Shown: in pieces, positions 20,318 through 32,339 of the stretch | Layout: each line of letters starts with the position of its first letter | Numbering within the stretch: position 1 is the stretch's first letter | NCBI GenBank assembly: GCA_963693365.1 | Contig: CAVNZM010000004.1 | Span: 2,046,001 to 2,110,000 of the forward strand | Direction: 5' to 3' | Origin: Amoebidium appalachense | Lineage: Eukaryota; Ichthyosporea | Length of the DNA stretch: 64,000 nt | Translations under genes and position numbers: made by a program | The notes under the pieces: model-generated | What the model saw: the letters and a program-made list of their open reading frames with translations, nothing else | Database searches by the model: none | Told to the model about the DNA's origin: nothing

Positions 20318-20748
20318 GCCGAGAGACTAACTATGGACTGTCTCACACTCATGCGCCGACTGAGTAACAATGCAGACCTGGTCTCCCGGCTGGCTGCTGG
20401 AGGAGAGGTGGGTGGGTGGGTGGGTGGGTGAGAGGGGGGGGGGGGGGGGGGTTGTGTTAGAGGTGAGGTGTGTGGTGTGGATGGGTGGGTTGGTATGTTG
20501 GCCTTTTATTTTTTTTTGTGTGTGTGTGGTGAGTGAGTAGGTGGGGTGGGTGGTTGCAAATATGGTGTTCGTTTACTTCTGCCTATGAGTAACGTGCGTG
20601 ATTGCTTTGGCATGCATGAGGATGGATGTGCTTATCTGGAAGAGTGTGTGTGTGCAGAATGTGGATATTTGGGCACAGGAGAGTTAGAGGTACCTCCGAC
20701 ACTATTTCTCTCTCCCCCCCCCCTTTTTTTGTGTGTGTGTGTGTGTGC

Positions 20749-20781
<33 letters not shown>

Positions 20782-20897
20782 GGCGGCAATAACTCACACT
20801 GTGATGCAGGTTGTAATTGGGCCGTCAGACCGGCAGCTGGTTGGGGCACTGTTTGAGACGATGACGTCAGTGGGTGGCCGTACATTTGTCCCTGCAG
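20318..20897 (+). CDS. Two exons of an unknown gene
   Basis: Exon a (20318-20407, 90 nt) lies between CCTGCAG and GTGGGT and reads AERLTMDCLTLMRRLSNNAD then LVSRLAAGGE. Exon b (20810-20897) lies between ATGCAG and GTATGT and reads VVIGPSDRQLVGALFETMTS then VGGRTFVPA. Phases are compatible and a G-run lies in the intron between them. Flanking exons were not found. It could be an extension of an unannotated gene after G1; no family recognised. Confidence 0.4.
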
Positions 20898-20989
20898 GTA
20901 TGTAACACAGTGACTACGTCATCAAACATGTGTGCACACACAGACCGGGCATGCATGTTCATACACACATACGCATAAACTCGCAATAT

Positions 20990-20990
<1 letters not shown>

Positions 20991-21063
<73 letters not shown>

Positions 21064-21120
21064 CCTCTCCCTCTCCCTCTCCCTCTCCCTCTCCCTCTCC
21101 CTCTCTCCCTCTCCCTCTCC

Positions 21121-21160
<40 letters not shown>

Positions 21161-21190
21161 CACCCTCTCTCTCTCTCTCTCTCTCCCCCC
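20991..21190. repeat. CT microsatellite, about 200 bp
   Basis: CT dinucleotides with a CCCTCT-type interruption at 21061-21127. Followed to 21390 by C-rich low-complexity sequence with a long C-run at 21352-21382. Confidence 0.97.
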
Positions 21191-21351
21191 ACCTCTCTCT
21201 CTCTTTCTTCCCCCCCCCCCCCCCTCCCTCCTCCCGCCGTCCCCTCCTCCCTTTCTTCCTCCCTCACTCCCTCCCCCCTCACTCCCTTCCCGTTCTCTCC
21301 CGCCCTCCCTCCCTCCCTATATCTCTCTCGTGTAACCCCCCTCCTCCCCCC

Positions 21352-21385
<34 letters not shown>

Positions 21386-21769
21386 CTCCCACACACACAC
21401 ACACGTGTTGGTATGATGCAGACACACACATGAAAAGCATAGAATTCGAAATTCTGTATTACCCTCTCCTCGTCCTGCCATCCCTCTTCAGCAGCCGGCA
21501 CACTACGTTCCTCTCTACGTTACAAAACTTTTCTGCTTTCTCGTTTGGTGTTAACAAACCTCTCCTGGATTTTTGTGGCAGATGTGTACATTTTCTATCC
21601 GGTTGGCTTTGTGGGTTTGTTTTTTTGCTTGCGTGTGTGCTTTTTCTTTTTCTTTTTTTTTTCTTTTTTTTTTTTTTTGAGGGGGGGGAGGGGGGGGGGG
21701 GGCTGCAAGAGCCGTTTCGGGTGGGCTCGTGGAAGGGTGTGTAGGTTCAGAGGGAGGCTTCGGGAGAGA

Positions 21770-21800
<31 letters not shown>

Positions 21801-21830
21801 GCTTACGTATTGGGGCATCAATGCACTTAC

Positions 21831-22035
21831 CACACGGGCAAACATTGCAGAAACTCGCGAATTCATCATTCGAAATCGAAGCACACACGACACAGAGGAA
21901 GAGGAAGGGGGCCCATCCACACACCTCACCCATCGACTGTTTGCACTTCTTAACCCCAGGGAGTTTAGGGTGTGCTGTGCATTTCAGGTGGACGCGGCGT
22001 TCGGTTAAAGTTAACCCAACCAGCGGCTCTCCCAT
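21831..22035 (-). CDS. Probable 5-prime exon of a cysteine-rich (zinc-binding-like) gene
   Basis: Minus strand from ATG at 22035 (an upstream in-frame alternative lies near 22095): MGEPLVGLTLTERRVHLKC, then KLPGVKKCKQSMGEVCG, then CVVC and CNVC pairs 12 residues apart, ending at a GTAAGT donor (21830-21825). A C-run on the sense strand follows the donor closely. The paired CxxC motifs suggest a zinc ribbon or finger. The next exon was not securely found; a candidate lies near 21480. Confidence 0.45.
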
Positions 22036-22319
22036 TTTGGTGTTTGGGCGGCGAGCCACAATTCTCAGATTTTTCGCACAAATCAGGAAAAGCAATCATG
22101 TTAGGTCACATTGCCGATGTCGACATACAATTTCGCGCCTGTTTCAAGCTAAACGCCAAAACGACTGTCTGACAATTGTTAACAAATGACGTCAACAATG
22201 TGGCTCGCCGTCCAGTCGGCTAAAATGGGAAAAGCGATGGTTGGTTTAAAGTTGGGTTGGGTGGTGGAGATGTTTGGTTGATATTTAGTGGGATTTGATG
22301 CTTCCTGCATTCACGCCAT

Positions 22320-22476
22320 GCACACACATACGTATGCACAGGCATGCGTGCACAGACCTACACACACGTGCGCTTGCACATGCACACACCCACACATACA
22401 CGTGCGAGGAAACACGCACTCGCGCGTGGGCGCGGGTGCGCCCGCACACACGCATAGTGTTACACAAACACATTCG

Positions 22477-22575
<99 letters not shown>

Positions 22576-22640
22576 GCACACACACACACAAGCACACACA
22601 AACACACACACACACACACACAGAAACGCAACACATGCAC
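22320..22640. repeat. CA microsatellite with degenerate CA/GC-rich shoulder
   Basis: Pure CA at about 22484-22574, with imperfect CACACGTGCG-like sequence to its left and AAGCACACAC units to its right. Long cysteine/valine or threonine/histidine ORFs here are repeat artefacts. Confidence 0.95.
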
Positions 22641-23192
22641 ACATGCACATGACGTTTAACTTCTTCTGCGCATCGGTTTGCGTACGTTAAGTTCACATGT
22701 GGTCTCAAATGCTGAGACAGGAAGACACCCATGTAATACTAGATGGCTCTTTGTGTTGACAAAGAATACTGATGCATGTAGTTTGCAACGCAAATGCGTT
22801 GCATTCTTATTTTTCATACATCCGTAGTGTAATTGGCCCATGTGAATGCTATAATAGATGTAAGAAACCGGAACGTTTGGTATGAAAAATGTTCAGAACT
22901 TTTTCACTTTTTGTTTCGTATATTTGTCGAATGACTTGGTATGTTCGAGTTGAACGCGGCACGTCGACATGAGAATAAAAGCCAAATAGTATACACATGT
23001 TCACTATAATATCTAGCCTAAGGGAGGTTGCTGGGAATGTAAGGTTTTATTTTTTGTTCGAACTATGTTTGTGGGGGGGTGATGTCGGTGTGGATGTTGT
23101 ACGTGTGTGAGTGAACCCGTGCGTAGGCCGTGCCGTGCCGTGCGCGGCTGGTCTATGTTTGTGGCGGTGGTGGTGGTGGTGGTGGTGGTGGT

Positions 23193-23243
<51 letters not shown>

Positions 23244-24105
23244 CAGTTCGGATCAGTTCTACCTTTCTGAAGCTGCTAAGTCCTGATTTGACCTGGATAT
23301 TTATCCGTTTTAGCCTACACAAAAAACTGTACATAAGAGTAATTCTCTCTCTCTCTTTTTTTTTTTCGGAGTCGGGGAGGGGGGGGGGGGGAGGGGGGAG
23401 GGGAAGGGGGGGGAGGGGGGAGAGGGGAGGGGAGTCTCCGGCCTGGGTCTCTTCTGCAGCTGGCCACTAAACCGTTCCGGGGGGGGGGAGGGGGGGGGGG
23501 GAACCAAAGCCTCCTAAATAGCACTATTTAGGAGGCCCTGGGGGGGACAATGGGGAATGCCCATATGCATGTCAGAGCAATCTTTCATGTTGCATGTCTA
23601 AGGCCACACTCATTGCCACAGCCAGAGTAACCCATTAATATGTCTATTTTCGTGCATAGCAAGTTCCGTGGTATTATTAACCTATATCAGGCTGCCACAA
23701 ACTACTAGTAAGTTGGCGCATTTTCTATCCGACAACCGTCTTACGGAGTCAAGTCTTCCATTTAAAGCATACATGAAGAATTGCCAAGAGAAAGGCACGG
23801 GAAGTAGGGTAGAGAAGAAGGGGAACGACAAAAAATCCTATGCCATCTTCGAAGGCAATGCTCGTCCACCCGTATCATTAACTTAGGTGTGTCGCTCACC
23901 TATCCTACGATGCCGTTAAAATTACGTGAAAACGTAAAACTGGTGACCTCCCAACCCATTTAAACCCAACTCGCATGCATACAATGCATGAGAGGATGAC
24001 TAACATCACACTAGTCAACCTTAAAACATTCTCGCCATATCCATTCACTAATCATAACCCACCGATCACAAACTCTAAACAGAATAAAAGATATAAAATT
24101 TAGCA
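22641..24105. other. Intergenic, low-complexity
   Basis: Contains GGT repeats and about 50 G at 23163-23240, a T-run at 23357, further G-runs to 23500, and AT-rich sequence to 24105. A perfect inverted pair, CTCCTAAATAG/CTATTTAGGAG, lies at 23512-23537. No convincing exon. Confidence 0.5.
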
Positions 24106-24684
24106 TTAAAGTTCGAGCCATCCCTGGGTCTCCGCCTGCTGCATAAGCTCGAGGTATTCGGGGGAGCGCAGGAAGCGTGCGTAGATGTCCTTTGACATGA
24201 GCTCCTGCGTCTTGGTCTTGGACTCGCTAAACATGTCTGGTGGGGGGAAGAGATTGAGGTTAGCCGGAGGCATTCTCTGAAGGCATTTAAGATACAGAGT
24301 GCATGATTGAGGAAAGTTCGACAAGAGGTCAGGGATTCGTGAACTTCGACATTTTTGCTTTTTGTTTGCTTTTCACGTGATCAAGTACGGAAGAAAGGGG
24401 TGGGTTATAGTGGCTGGGTGGACCACTGGTGGGCAAACGTGAAGCCAGGCAGGGAATGATGGATGTGGGTGTGTGGGTGTGTTGGTGTGTGTGTGGGAGG
24501 GGGGGGAGGGGGGGAGGGGGGAGGGGGGGGGGGGGGGGGTGTAGTCGGTGTATGCATTAGAGGGTGAGAAACGCACAAGCAAGGACATGCATACAACAAT
24601 CAGTCAAGGCATAAAACAGAAACAAAGCAGAAACCACAACTGTGTTGGCAAGAGATGCTTGAACGCGCCCGGTGTGTGTGTGTG

Positions 24685-24723
<39 letters not shown>

Positions 24724-24807
24724 AAGAGAGAGGGCAGGGGGCAATATTGGAGTTTATGCTCACGTTTCCACGTTTGTGTGTATTTTTTTTCCCTCTCTTT
24801 TCTTTTC

Positions 24808-24840
<33 letters not shown>

Positions 24841-25185
24841 CTTTTTTTTTTGGATGGGGGGGGGGAGGGGGGGGGGAGGGGGGGGGGGGGGGGGAGACAT
24901 ACGCGGGGTGAACTTCTTCTTCTTTATATCCTTCTCGACCTTCTGACGGGTAGCGGCAGGCACGTTGACCTCGTTAGGTGCGTTCTGCACGAGGTACTTG
25001 TTCCAGATGGCCTTGGCCTCCTTTTCAAGCTCCTCGGGTGTGTACTGCGCCTTCTCGAATTTGTCGCACACCTCCCAGAAGTCGAGGTTTTCTTCGTTGT
25101 GCTCACGCTCGATGTGTACTCTGTGAGGGTGCCGTGCTGTGTGAGTTTGGGTTGATTGCATACACGATCACCTCCCCCCCCTTCC

Positions 25186-25224
<39 letters not shown>

Positions 25225-26543
25225 CCCGTTCCCTCCCCTTCTCAAAGGCCAGCCTTCAACTTCAGGCTGCCCATTCCACACACCAATTGCCTGTGTCTTC
25301 AATCTATGCCGTTTAGGTCTACCAGCAATCGTTGTACCCAATACCACCCAACAGAGATCCACACCAACACCAACACCTGTTCCCAGAATTTAAGTTTGCA
25401 CGAGCACATGCAACACGATCCGTGCACTTACCGGAACATCTTGTAGCCGTCCTCATCGTTAAGCAAGTCCGTAAGACCCTTGCCCCAGGCCGGGGCCTTG
25501 AGGGCACGGGGGTCGATGGGAGCCATCTGCTCCTCCTGCTGCATCACAGTCTTGTTGAGCTCGGCCTCCTGCTTGCGAGGTGGCCTGTGCACCCACCAGT
25601 AGGCCCGCTCCTGGCTGTCAAAAATTGTTGACTGCACGGCACGTTGTTAGAAAGCAGGTCTTACAGGAGGAAGGTGCTGACGTGGCCGCTGAGGTGCTAG
25701 TTCGGAGGTGTGGTAGGACTCAAGTCTTGTTCTTTGGCTTGTTTTTGCGCTTTACCTATCTAGTGTTTTCATTTATAACTAAGCAATAACTAAGCGTGCA
25801 CGACTTAAGAGCGGCTTCAGGTCAAGTGCTACAAAAGGATAAGTGACCATTGGGCACGGCGCTCTTGAGCTTGGAGTGGATCAAAGAGAAAAAACAAGCA
25901 AAGCGAAAAACAGGAATATATGCAAACATGCACCTGCACGCGCAGTGCAGAGGCACAGGCAAAGAGAAACGATGCGTACCTGCACGGTGGTGCGCTCCTT
26001 TGCAGCGTTGATCTGGTCGCTCGCCTGCTGGACAATAAACTCCCACCGGCGCCTGAGCTTTTTCTGCATCTTAGCAAACGCCTCCAGCTCGTATGGCTTC
26101 ATCGACTTGGCACCCTTTTTCATGTTGCATTTTACAAGGTAGACGGCATAGTCGAAATCCGTAGGGCTACCGCTAACACTGGGCCAGAAATACGGTGTCT
26201 GGAAACGGAGGTACTGATCCCCTGAGTCGACGATTGGGGTGTATTCATCAGAGGGGAAAAGATATCCCTCCTTGAAAAGCTTCTGGCAGAAAAGAAGAGC
26301 CTCTGCTCTGTCTTGGAAGTTGAGGTGGTTCTTGAGCCAGTTTACGGCAGCCTCGGCAGTAAAGCACGAAGGCACTGTTTTTAAGAGAGACTTTCTATCC
26401 TTTACCTCCACGCCCGTCTCGGGGTGTTGCATTGCGAGAATCACCTTCTCATACCGCTCAAAGCGCTTTTCCTTTGACTCCTGGTCTTCCAGCTTCTGAC
26501 TGTCAACTGGCATCTGAATCGTAACAGCGGCGGGGGCAGCCAT
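24106..26543 (-). CDS. R7-like RGS protein (DEP + DHEX-like + RGS), four exons, no GGL domain
   Basis: Exons 26543-25980, 25631-25432, 25120-24903 and 24236-24106 give 1113 nt, 370 residues plus stop, with matching phases and GT-AG borders. The start is the ATG at 26543 (MAAPAAVTIQMPVDSQKLED). DEP domain at about 30-110 (LLKTVPSCFTAEAAVNWLKN), DHEX-like region at about 115-185 (QTPYFWPSVSGSPTDFDYAV, KLRRRWEFIVQQASDQINAA), an FDSQERAYWWVHRP segment typical of R7 RGS proteins, then the RGS domain at about 236-362 (EHNEENLDFWEV, FLRSPEYLELM). R7 proteins accelerate GTP hydrolysis on G-alpha subunits. The usual GGL segment between DHEX and RGS is absent: only about 45 residues separate them. Intact and probably functional. 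Confidence 0.9.
24680..24895. repeat. Intronic homopolymer cluster in the RGS gene
   Basis: G-run 24686-24722, TTTTC repeats and T-runs 24780-24850, then G-rich sequence to 24894. On the sense (minus) strand the last is a C-tract directly after the exon 3 GTATGT donor. Confidence 0.95.
25167..25225. repeat. Intronic poly-C tract in RGS intron 2
   Basis: C-run of about 35 inside the intron between the second and third RGS exons; it is a G-run on the sense strand and sits near the acceptor, unlike the donor-side C-tracts elsewhere. Confidence 0.95.
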
Positions 26544-26549
26544 TTTCAA

Positions 26550-27740
26550 AAATAATCTAGGCCTTGAGCCAACAAACCGAACTAAAAAATAACAAGTTTG
26601 TTAACAACAGTGCTACACAGAAACCCTCTGTAGTGTTATATCGCACGTTTGCTAGTTGCCCCTTCGTTTTGGCAAAGTTTCTGCACGAACGTGGACCTTT
26701 GTTGGTGCAAAAGGACACCGGCAATTTGGAAGGCTGTAGGGGGAATGATGCATTCAAAATAGAACCGTGATGTTTAACCAATAAACATTGCGCTTGTCTA
26801 AATGGGGGCAGGCCCGGGCGGCCCCGGGCTCAGTCGAGTCACTGTACTGTAAAATATTCTGTCGGCCAACTAACGGTCCAAGATTAATTAAAAGTAGTAC
26901 ATGAGCTAAGGAGCCATTATTTATATATATTAATTTCTCATCACTGAAATAGCATTATTGTCTGTATACCTATATGACCCGCATCAACTAACATTATAAA
27001 ATTTAGGACCGCCGTCATCGTGACATGGACTCGAGGGGACTCAATGAGTTGTGGCATTTTAGGCTACTTAGAAATATAGTGAAATATATGTACGTAAAGT
27101 TTCACTACATTATGCAGCGACTAAAATAATGAGCCATTTGGTAGAATTTAATTCTTGCTTGATTATAAACATTTTTTGTGTAAAAAAAAGTTTTCAATAC
27201 ACATTTTTTGACCTATAGTGCTTTTTTAATGGTGCCTTTCGGTATTACGGTAAAAGCAAATCTAATTTACTTATAAAAAGGGTCCAAAGCTGTGAAAACG
27301 GCGAGTTCACCAGTTTTCACCGGATCCTTTCTCCCAAGGGATTGGTTGGATCTGAAATTGCGGCAAGGGCCTCCTGTGTGCGCCTCGTGTCCCTAGTACT
27401 CAGAAGACATGACAATGGGAATTTAACAAAAAAACGTTGGTGCTACTCACATAATAATATTCTTCTTTTTATGCTCTGACTATATTTGAAGTACTTAGTA
27501 TCTGCAATTCCCAGAGCAGAAATGCATTCCACCTCGTCAACCCGGTTGGCGACATATTCCAAGCGTTTATGGCTAATGACGTCAAACTTGATTTATAGGA
27601 ATGTTTCTATTGGTATAAAGTCATTTAGCTTTCTTTCGTAGTCATTAGCATCCGGCAGAAAACTATTGGCTGGGTGAGCTCGTCACATCTTGATTGGTTT
27701 ATCGCGCATCACTGTTTTTTTATCCATAATCTATACGACT
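26550..27740. other. Intergenic upstream of the RGS gene
   Basis: Probable promoter side of the RGS gene. No TATA box is evident close to the start. AT-rich; no exon or known repeat seen. GGTGAAAACTGG-like inverted pieces occur near 27290-27330. Confidence 0.4.
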
Positions 27741-27742
27741 AG

Positions 27743-27818
27743 TTGGCTGCGCTGGAAAACGCAGTAGGCCGTCAAGTGAGGCTGGGCCCCTGCAGCAAAA
27801 CAAAGTGCATAAACCCCC
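27743..27818 (+). mobile_element. SINE-like element copy
   Basis: TTGGCTGCGCTGGAAAACGC, AGTAGGCCGTC, a G/C-rich middle, then GTGCATAAACCCCC. Same layout as the elements at 4027-4097 and 28732-28900. Confidence 0.7.
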
Positions 27819-28279
27819 CTTTTTGCAGGTGCCGTCGGCGGAGTCACGCATGCACCCAGCTGTGCAGGTTGTATGCACGTATGTACACGTACTGTACGTT
27901 TGTTCCGTTTGTCATGTGTGTACGTGCACAACACACCTAAACCCTTTAGGCTAATAATTTCATTTGCAATGGAAGGCTTATGCTTATCCAATCCTGTAGT
28001 GAGCAAATCAATGGTCCGAATGCCGAATTCGGTATATCAAAAGGTCGTTCGGTAAAATTCTTGATATTCAAAATTCCCAGAAAACGATCGCAGCTTTGTG
28101 CAAATCGAGGTAAACAACCTCAAGTCGCAGCTTAAATCCTAAAATGAGTTGGCTTTGTTTCTTTTGGACATCCGCCACAATCGAAAAAAACTGAACAAGT
28201 CGAGAATAACCAAACGAATCGCCATATCAAACCTATTTCAAAATAAACAATCGGACGATTAGGCATTTCAAACAATTAA

Positions 28280-28457
28280 ATCGACAATGAAATGACAATT
28301 CGCCATTTGGTAGGCCAATGAAAATGAACTCATGGTCCGGCAATTCGCCTTTTCAAATAAACAAATCGACAAATCGCCTTTTCAAATGAATAAATTGACA
28401 ATTCGCCATTTCAAATGAGCAAACTGACAATTCGTTATTCCAAATGAACAAATTGAC
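28280..28457. repeat. Degenerate minisatellite (AATTGACAATTCGCCATTTC type)
   Basis: Units such as ACAATTCGCCATTTCAAATG recur about every 30 bp. It resumes at 30724 after the LINE insertion, and reversed relatives lie at 37345-37391 and 41157-41460. Confidence 0.7.
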
Positions 28458-30723
28458 CCCAGATGCGGTATGGCAGTTAGTCTCCCGTTACCCGGCCCGC
28501 AAAGCGTGCGGGCCGGACGGCATCCCTATGGCACTACTTAAGGTACTCATCCCACCCCGACCCGAGAAAGACGAAAAGCGTGGCCCGCCGCCACCACTTA
28601 CATGTATTCTTAGCGAGTTGTTTAGCTGGTATTCTGATGTCGGTAAAGTGCCCTCGGAGTGGCTAGCCACCTTAGTGTTTCCCATCAAGAAAACGGTTGC
28701 ACAGGGTCCCATCCACGAATTTCGCCCTATCGCCCATAATATGTAATAGGGGTGTCAGATACTACGATGGCGCTCATTGTTGCCTAGCATGTACATATGT
28801 CACTGGCTGCATTTGATTGGCTGTGCTGGAAAACGCAGTAGGCCATCGAATGTGGCTGGGCCTCCGGCAGTGTCCACGCAATAAAAAGTGTGTAAACCCC
28901 ACCCTTACGTCCGTTTTTCGCCGATTACTCGAAAGTGGCCTTTTACAGGCCTTTTCCCGTAACCCCACCCTTAAGCAGGCTTCCCAGCTGAGCCCTCTTC
29001 AGGCGGCGTTTCGGCATCGACACTCATGTTACGCACAAATCCTCACTCTACATAATGCAACTCAAAGTGATACCGAGCACCTCGTATTTATCGATTTTAA
29101 GAACGCGTACGACACGGTCGACCTCCCTCGCCTGTGGGCCAAGTTGGCCACTCGCGGTGTCCCATTCCAAATGGGTCGGCTACTGGAAGCTATGTTTACG
29201 TTTACACGCGGACGAGCGGTGGTTAATGGGCGGCTATCCCCAGGGTTTACCCGCACGCGCGGGGTACTTCAAGGGTCCCTGCTAAGTCCTCTTCTTTTCA
29301 ACCTGTATATTGATGATTTAGCCGACACTCTTTCTGCGGCACAAATTGACGGGGGGTTGCCATCCCAGGCTCCCCCCGCCCTCTTTTTTGCCGACGATAT
29401 TGTGCTTATGTCATCCGATCCTCTCGAACTACGGCAATACATTCGTGTGGTTGAACATTGGTGCCAGCGCAACGATATGCAGATTAATGTCAAAAAGTGT
29501 GCCCTTTTATCAAAATCGATACCGGCATATGGGACGACGTTTGTATTTTCGGCACCCCTCGCCCAATCGAATACAAGTATTTGGGGATTCCGGTGGACGA
29601 ATGGGGCATATGTTTCAAACGGATGATCGACCGTCGGGTGGAGAGTGCAGGCAGGTGTCTTCGGTTATTTCGGGATGTGTATCTTGCTACTCTTTCTCAT
29701 ACTGTCCACCTATACAATCGTCTTAGTATATTTCGCACATATATTCGCCCTTTGTCGGAATACGGGTTGCCCTTACTAGCTATGGCACCCCCTGATACTG
29801 TTACTAATGTGCTCAAATCATTAGATGATTTCCATTACACAACTTGTTGTATGTTTCTCACTGGTCTTTCCACACCTATCCCTAGACGCCTTTTTGATTC
29901 TCTCTACGCACTCACACCACCATCACAACCGTTGACGCGTACACGAATTAGCCCTTAAATTTCACGAGCACATCACCCGCCTGTCCGCTTGTGCCCCGGA
30001 CCACCCGCTCTTCCGGCTACACGCATCCCCGCCGGATTCGCCCCTCTACCTCTTCCCTTCCCCATCGTCTCTGCCCATTGCCGAGCGCTATGTGGAATGG
30101 CTGGCGACCCCCCCCCGGAGGTACGGCTAGATCATAGTGTGAATATGACTAGTTTCAAGTCTATGGCTGATAGATATCTTTTTACTCTACGTGTTGAGTC
30201 CCTTCCGGTGTTAGGACAGCAAAAACACCAACTGCTAGTAGCCTATATGGCGGATACGGTTAGACAGTCTCGTTCATATATAGATTCGTTTATTCGTAAT
30301 GTGGTGTGGTGTAAAAACGCAAAGATGATTATGGCTTGGCGGTGTAATCGGTTTCTGGTGTCTCCTGCTCGTATGTGTAATATGTGTGGGGGGCGGTTTA
30401 CTCGCGGCTGCATATCTATCAATAAATGCAACCTGTTAGCTAATGTATTAGAACCGGAGGTTATTGGCGGTTTTATTCTCTTTTCTTCCTCTCTTCCTCA
30501 ATATATCCGTTTTAAGATGACTATCCTAGATCACCTTATTAATGCTGCACAGGCCTCCCGGTAGTGGATTTTGCACGATTTGACTTCTTTGAGGTCCAAA
30601 AACCTCAAATTTTCCCCGGCGGGGCCGGGGAGGGAGAATTCAAAAATTGCCCGCTCCTGATATGGTACCCGGGCCACATTACCGGACGGTAATGTCCACG
30701 CAATAAAAAGGGGTGTAAACCCC
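28458..30723 (+). pseudogene. Decayed, 5-prime-truncated second LINE (RT region onward)
   Basis: Bounded by AATTGAC at 28451-28457 and 30724-30730. The reading starts inside the RT domain (KACGPDGIPMALLKVLIPP), is broken by a SINE-like insertion at 28732-28900, then continues: FIDFKNAYDTVDLPRLWAKL, GVLQGSLLSPLLFNLYIDDL and FADD near 29392. Frame changes fall near 29540 and 29960. The C terminus carries MCNMCGGRFTRGCISINKC, a CCCC-type cluster like that of the intact LINE. Related to but clearly distinct from the 11.6-kb element. It ends with CACGCAATAAAAAGGGGTG and TAAACCCC. Confidence 0.9.
28732..28900 (+). mobile_element. SINE-like element inserted in the decayed LINE
   Basis: About 169 bp that split the RT motif FRPI-TLT of the host LINE. 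It includes GGCTGTGCTGGAAAACGCAG and ends TGTCCACGCAATAAAAAGTG then TGTAAACCCC. Its tail matches the LINE end at 30692-30723, which suggests mobilisation by that LINE. No clear tRNA-like head was recognised. Confidence 0.75.
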
Positions 30724-30730
30724 AATTGAC

Positions 30731-30960
30731 AATTCGACATTTCAAATGAACAAATCGATATTAACCGTGCAATCAAGCATCCGTGCATAAGATGTTGTTA
30801 GGGGGTTTACACACTTTGTTAGTAGCAGATTGCCGTGTACACGCGCACGTCTGTGTAACTCAATTACGGTTCCGTCTTACCACGTGGTATTATTTCTATA
30901 CATTCACCTTTCTTTCACTAGGTCTACTCCGGATCTGTTCAGCGTGATGTGATACTAACT
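30731..30960. other. Intergenic with a reversed GGGGGTTTACACAC motif
   Basis: Remaining minisatellite to about 30760, then TTAGGGGGTTTACACACTTT at 30798-30817, the reverse of the SINE/LINE terminus, probably a tiny relic. No exon. Confidence 0.5.
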
Positions 30961-31009
30961 CTCCATCTCTCTACCCGTCGATCTACTGTGGGTGCAATTA
31001 CGCCCACGT

Positions 31010-31370
31010 GCACCAATGCACGCAAGCACGCACACACGCTCACGCACACGCACGTACGCATTCACACACACATACAAGCAAACACGTACACACACACGCA
31101 CAAACAGAGGCATACATGCATCCGATGCATACATGCACACAGTCACGTCCAAACCGCTTATGCTTCCAAAAAAAATCACATGATGAGCACTTGGATGTTG
31201 ATGCGCTTCACCTGCAAAGTTGCAACTGGTCACACGCATTCTTGAGACTTCTCCTCGTTGCCCCGAACTTTCACTGAAAGTCCCTCCCCTCCCCCCACCC
31301 CCCCCCCCCCCCCCCCCCCACCACCACCACCACCACCACCACACCCCACCCCACCCCTACCCCCATCTCC

Positions 31371-31404
<34 letters not shown>

Positions 31405-31420
31405 GAAGTTTCCCTTGCCA
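31010..31420. repeat. Degenerate CA/CGCA repeats, C-runs and CCA repeats
   Basis: Irregular CACACGCA units at 31020-31140, then C-runs at 31300 and 31373-31402 with a CCA repeat between. Confidence 0.9.
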
Positions 31421-31685
31421 TTCCTCATGCCCCTCCTACCCAAGGCCATCGGATCACAGGGGCCTCCCCATCATGATGAATTTTTTTTTATAGGTGCATT
31501 CTAACACCCCTGTTGTGTGTGGGTGTCTGTACGTGTGTGGGCAATGCAGCTGCTATAATAATCCAATTTTAGTAATTACCCAACAGCTTGCAACAATATA
31601 TATCCCTCCCCCCTCCCCTTCCCCCCCCCCCCTCCCCCCACCCCCCTTCCCCCGGGGGGGGGGGGGAGGGGGGCCGGGGGGGGGG

Positions 31686-31930
31686 GATCCTCTCCCACTT
31701 TGAAACAGAGCCCCTAGGCCTGTCTTCGATTATCCCCCCCCCCCCCCCCTCCCCCCGTGCCCAGACACACACACACATACATACCCAGCGCCCCTTCCCC
31801 CAGCGCCCTCCCCCCCGCCCTCCCCCAACCAGCCGGGGAACACAAGAGGGGAAGGCTTAAAGTTTCGATTTTTATTTATTTTTTGTTGTTCATTGGGGGC
31901 GGTTTCATGTGTGTGTGTGCGTGCGTGTGC

Positions 31931-31964
<34 letters not shown>

Positions 31965-32296
31965 ATGTGTGTGCGTGTGAGCCGGTGTGTGTCAAAGTGG
32001 GAGAGGACCCGGCCCCCCCTCCCCCCCCCCCCCCCCTCTCCCCCCTCCCCCGCCCCCCTCCGGATGTGGGGGGGGGGGTCCTCTCCCACTTTTAAACAGA
32101 GCCCCTAGGCCTGTCTTCGATTATCCCCCCCACTTCCTCCCCCGTGCCCAGACACACATACACATACATACCCAGCGCCCCCTCCCCTTCCCCCACCGCC
32201 CTCCCCCCGCCCACCCTCAACCAGCCGTGGAACACAAGAGGGGGAGGCATGAAGTTTCTATTTTTTATTACTTTTTTGTTGTTCATTGGGGGCGGG
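31686..32296 (+). repeat. Long direct repeat, two copies of about 215 bp, 391 bp apart
   Basis: GATCCTCTCCCACTTTGAAA through TTTTGTTGTTCATTGGGGGC (31686-31901) recurs at 32077-32296 with few changes: CAGAGCCCCTAGGCCTGTCT, CATACATACCCAGCGCCC and AACACAAGAGGGG are shared. Between them lies a GTGC-repeat block (31911-31985). Confidence 0.9.

Positions 32297-32299
<3 letters not shown>

Positions 32300-32339
<40 letters not shown>

Noticed and set aside
20930-21744. Open frame of 270 codons over the CT tract
   Set aside because: Ser/Leu and Pro repeats only, from CT and C-run DNA; the opposite strand is equally open.
23668-23886. Plus-strand frame of 72 codons
   Set aside because: Lysine-rich but with no recognisable feature and no supporting exon borders.
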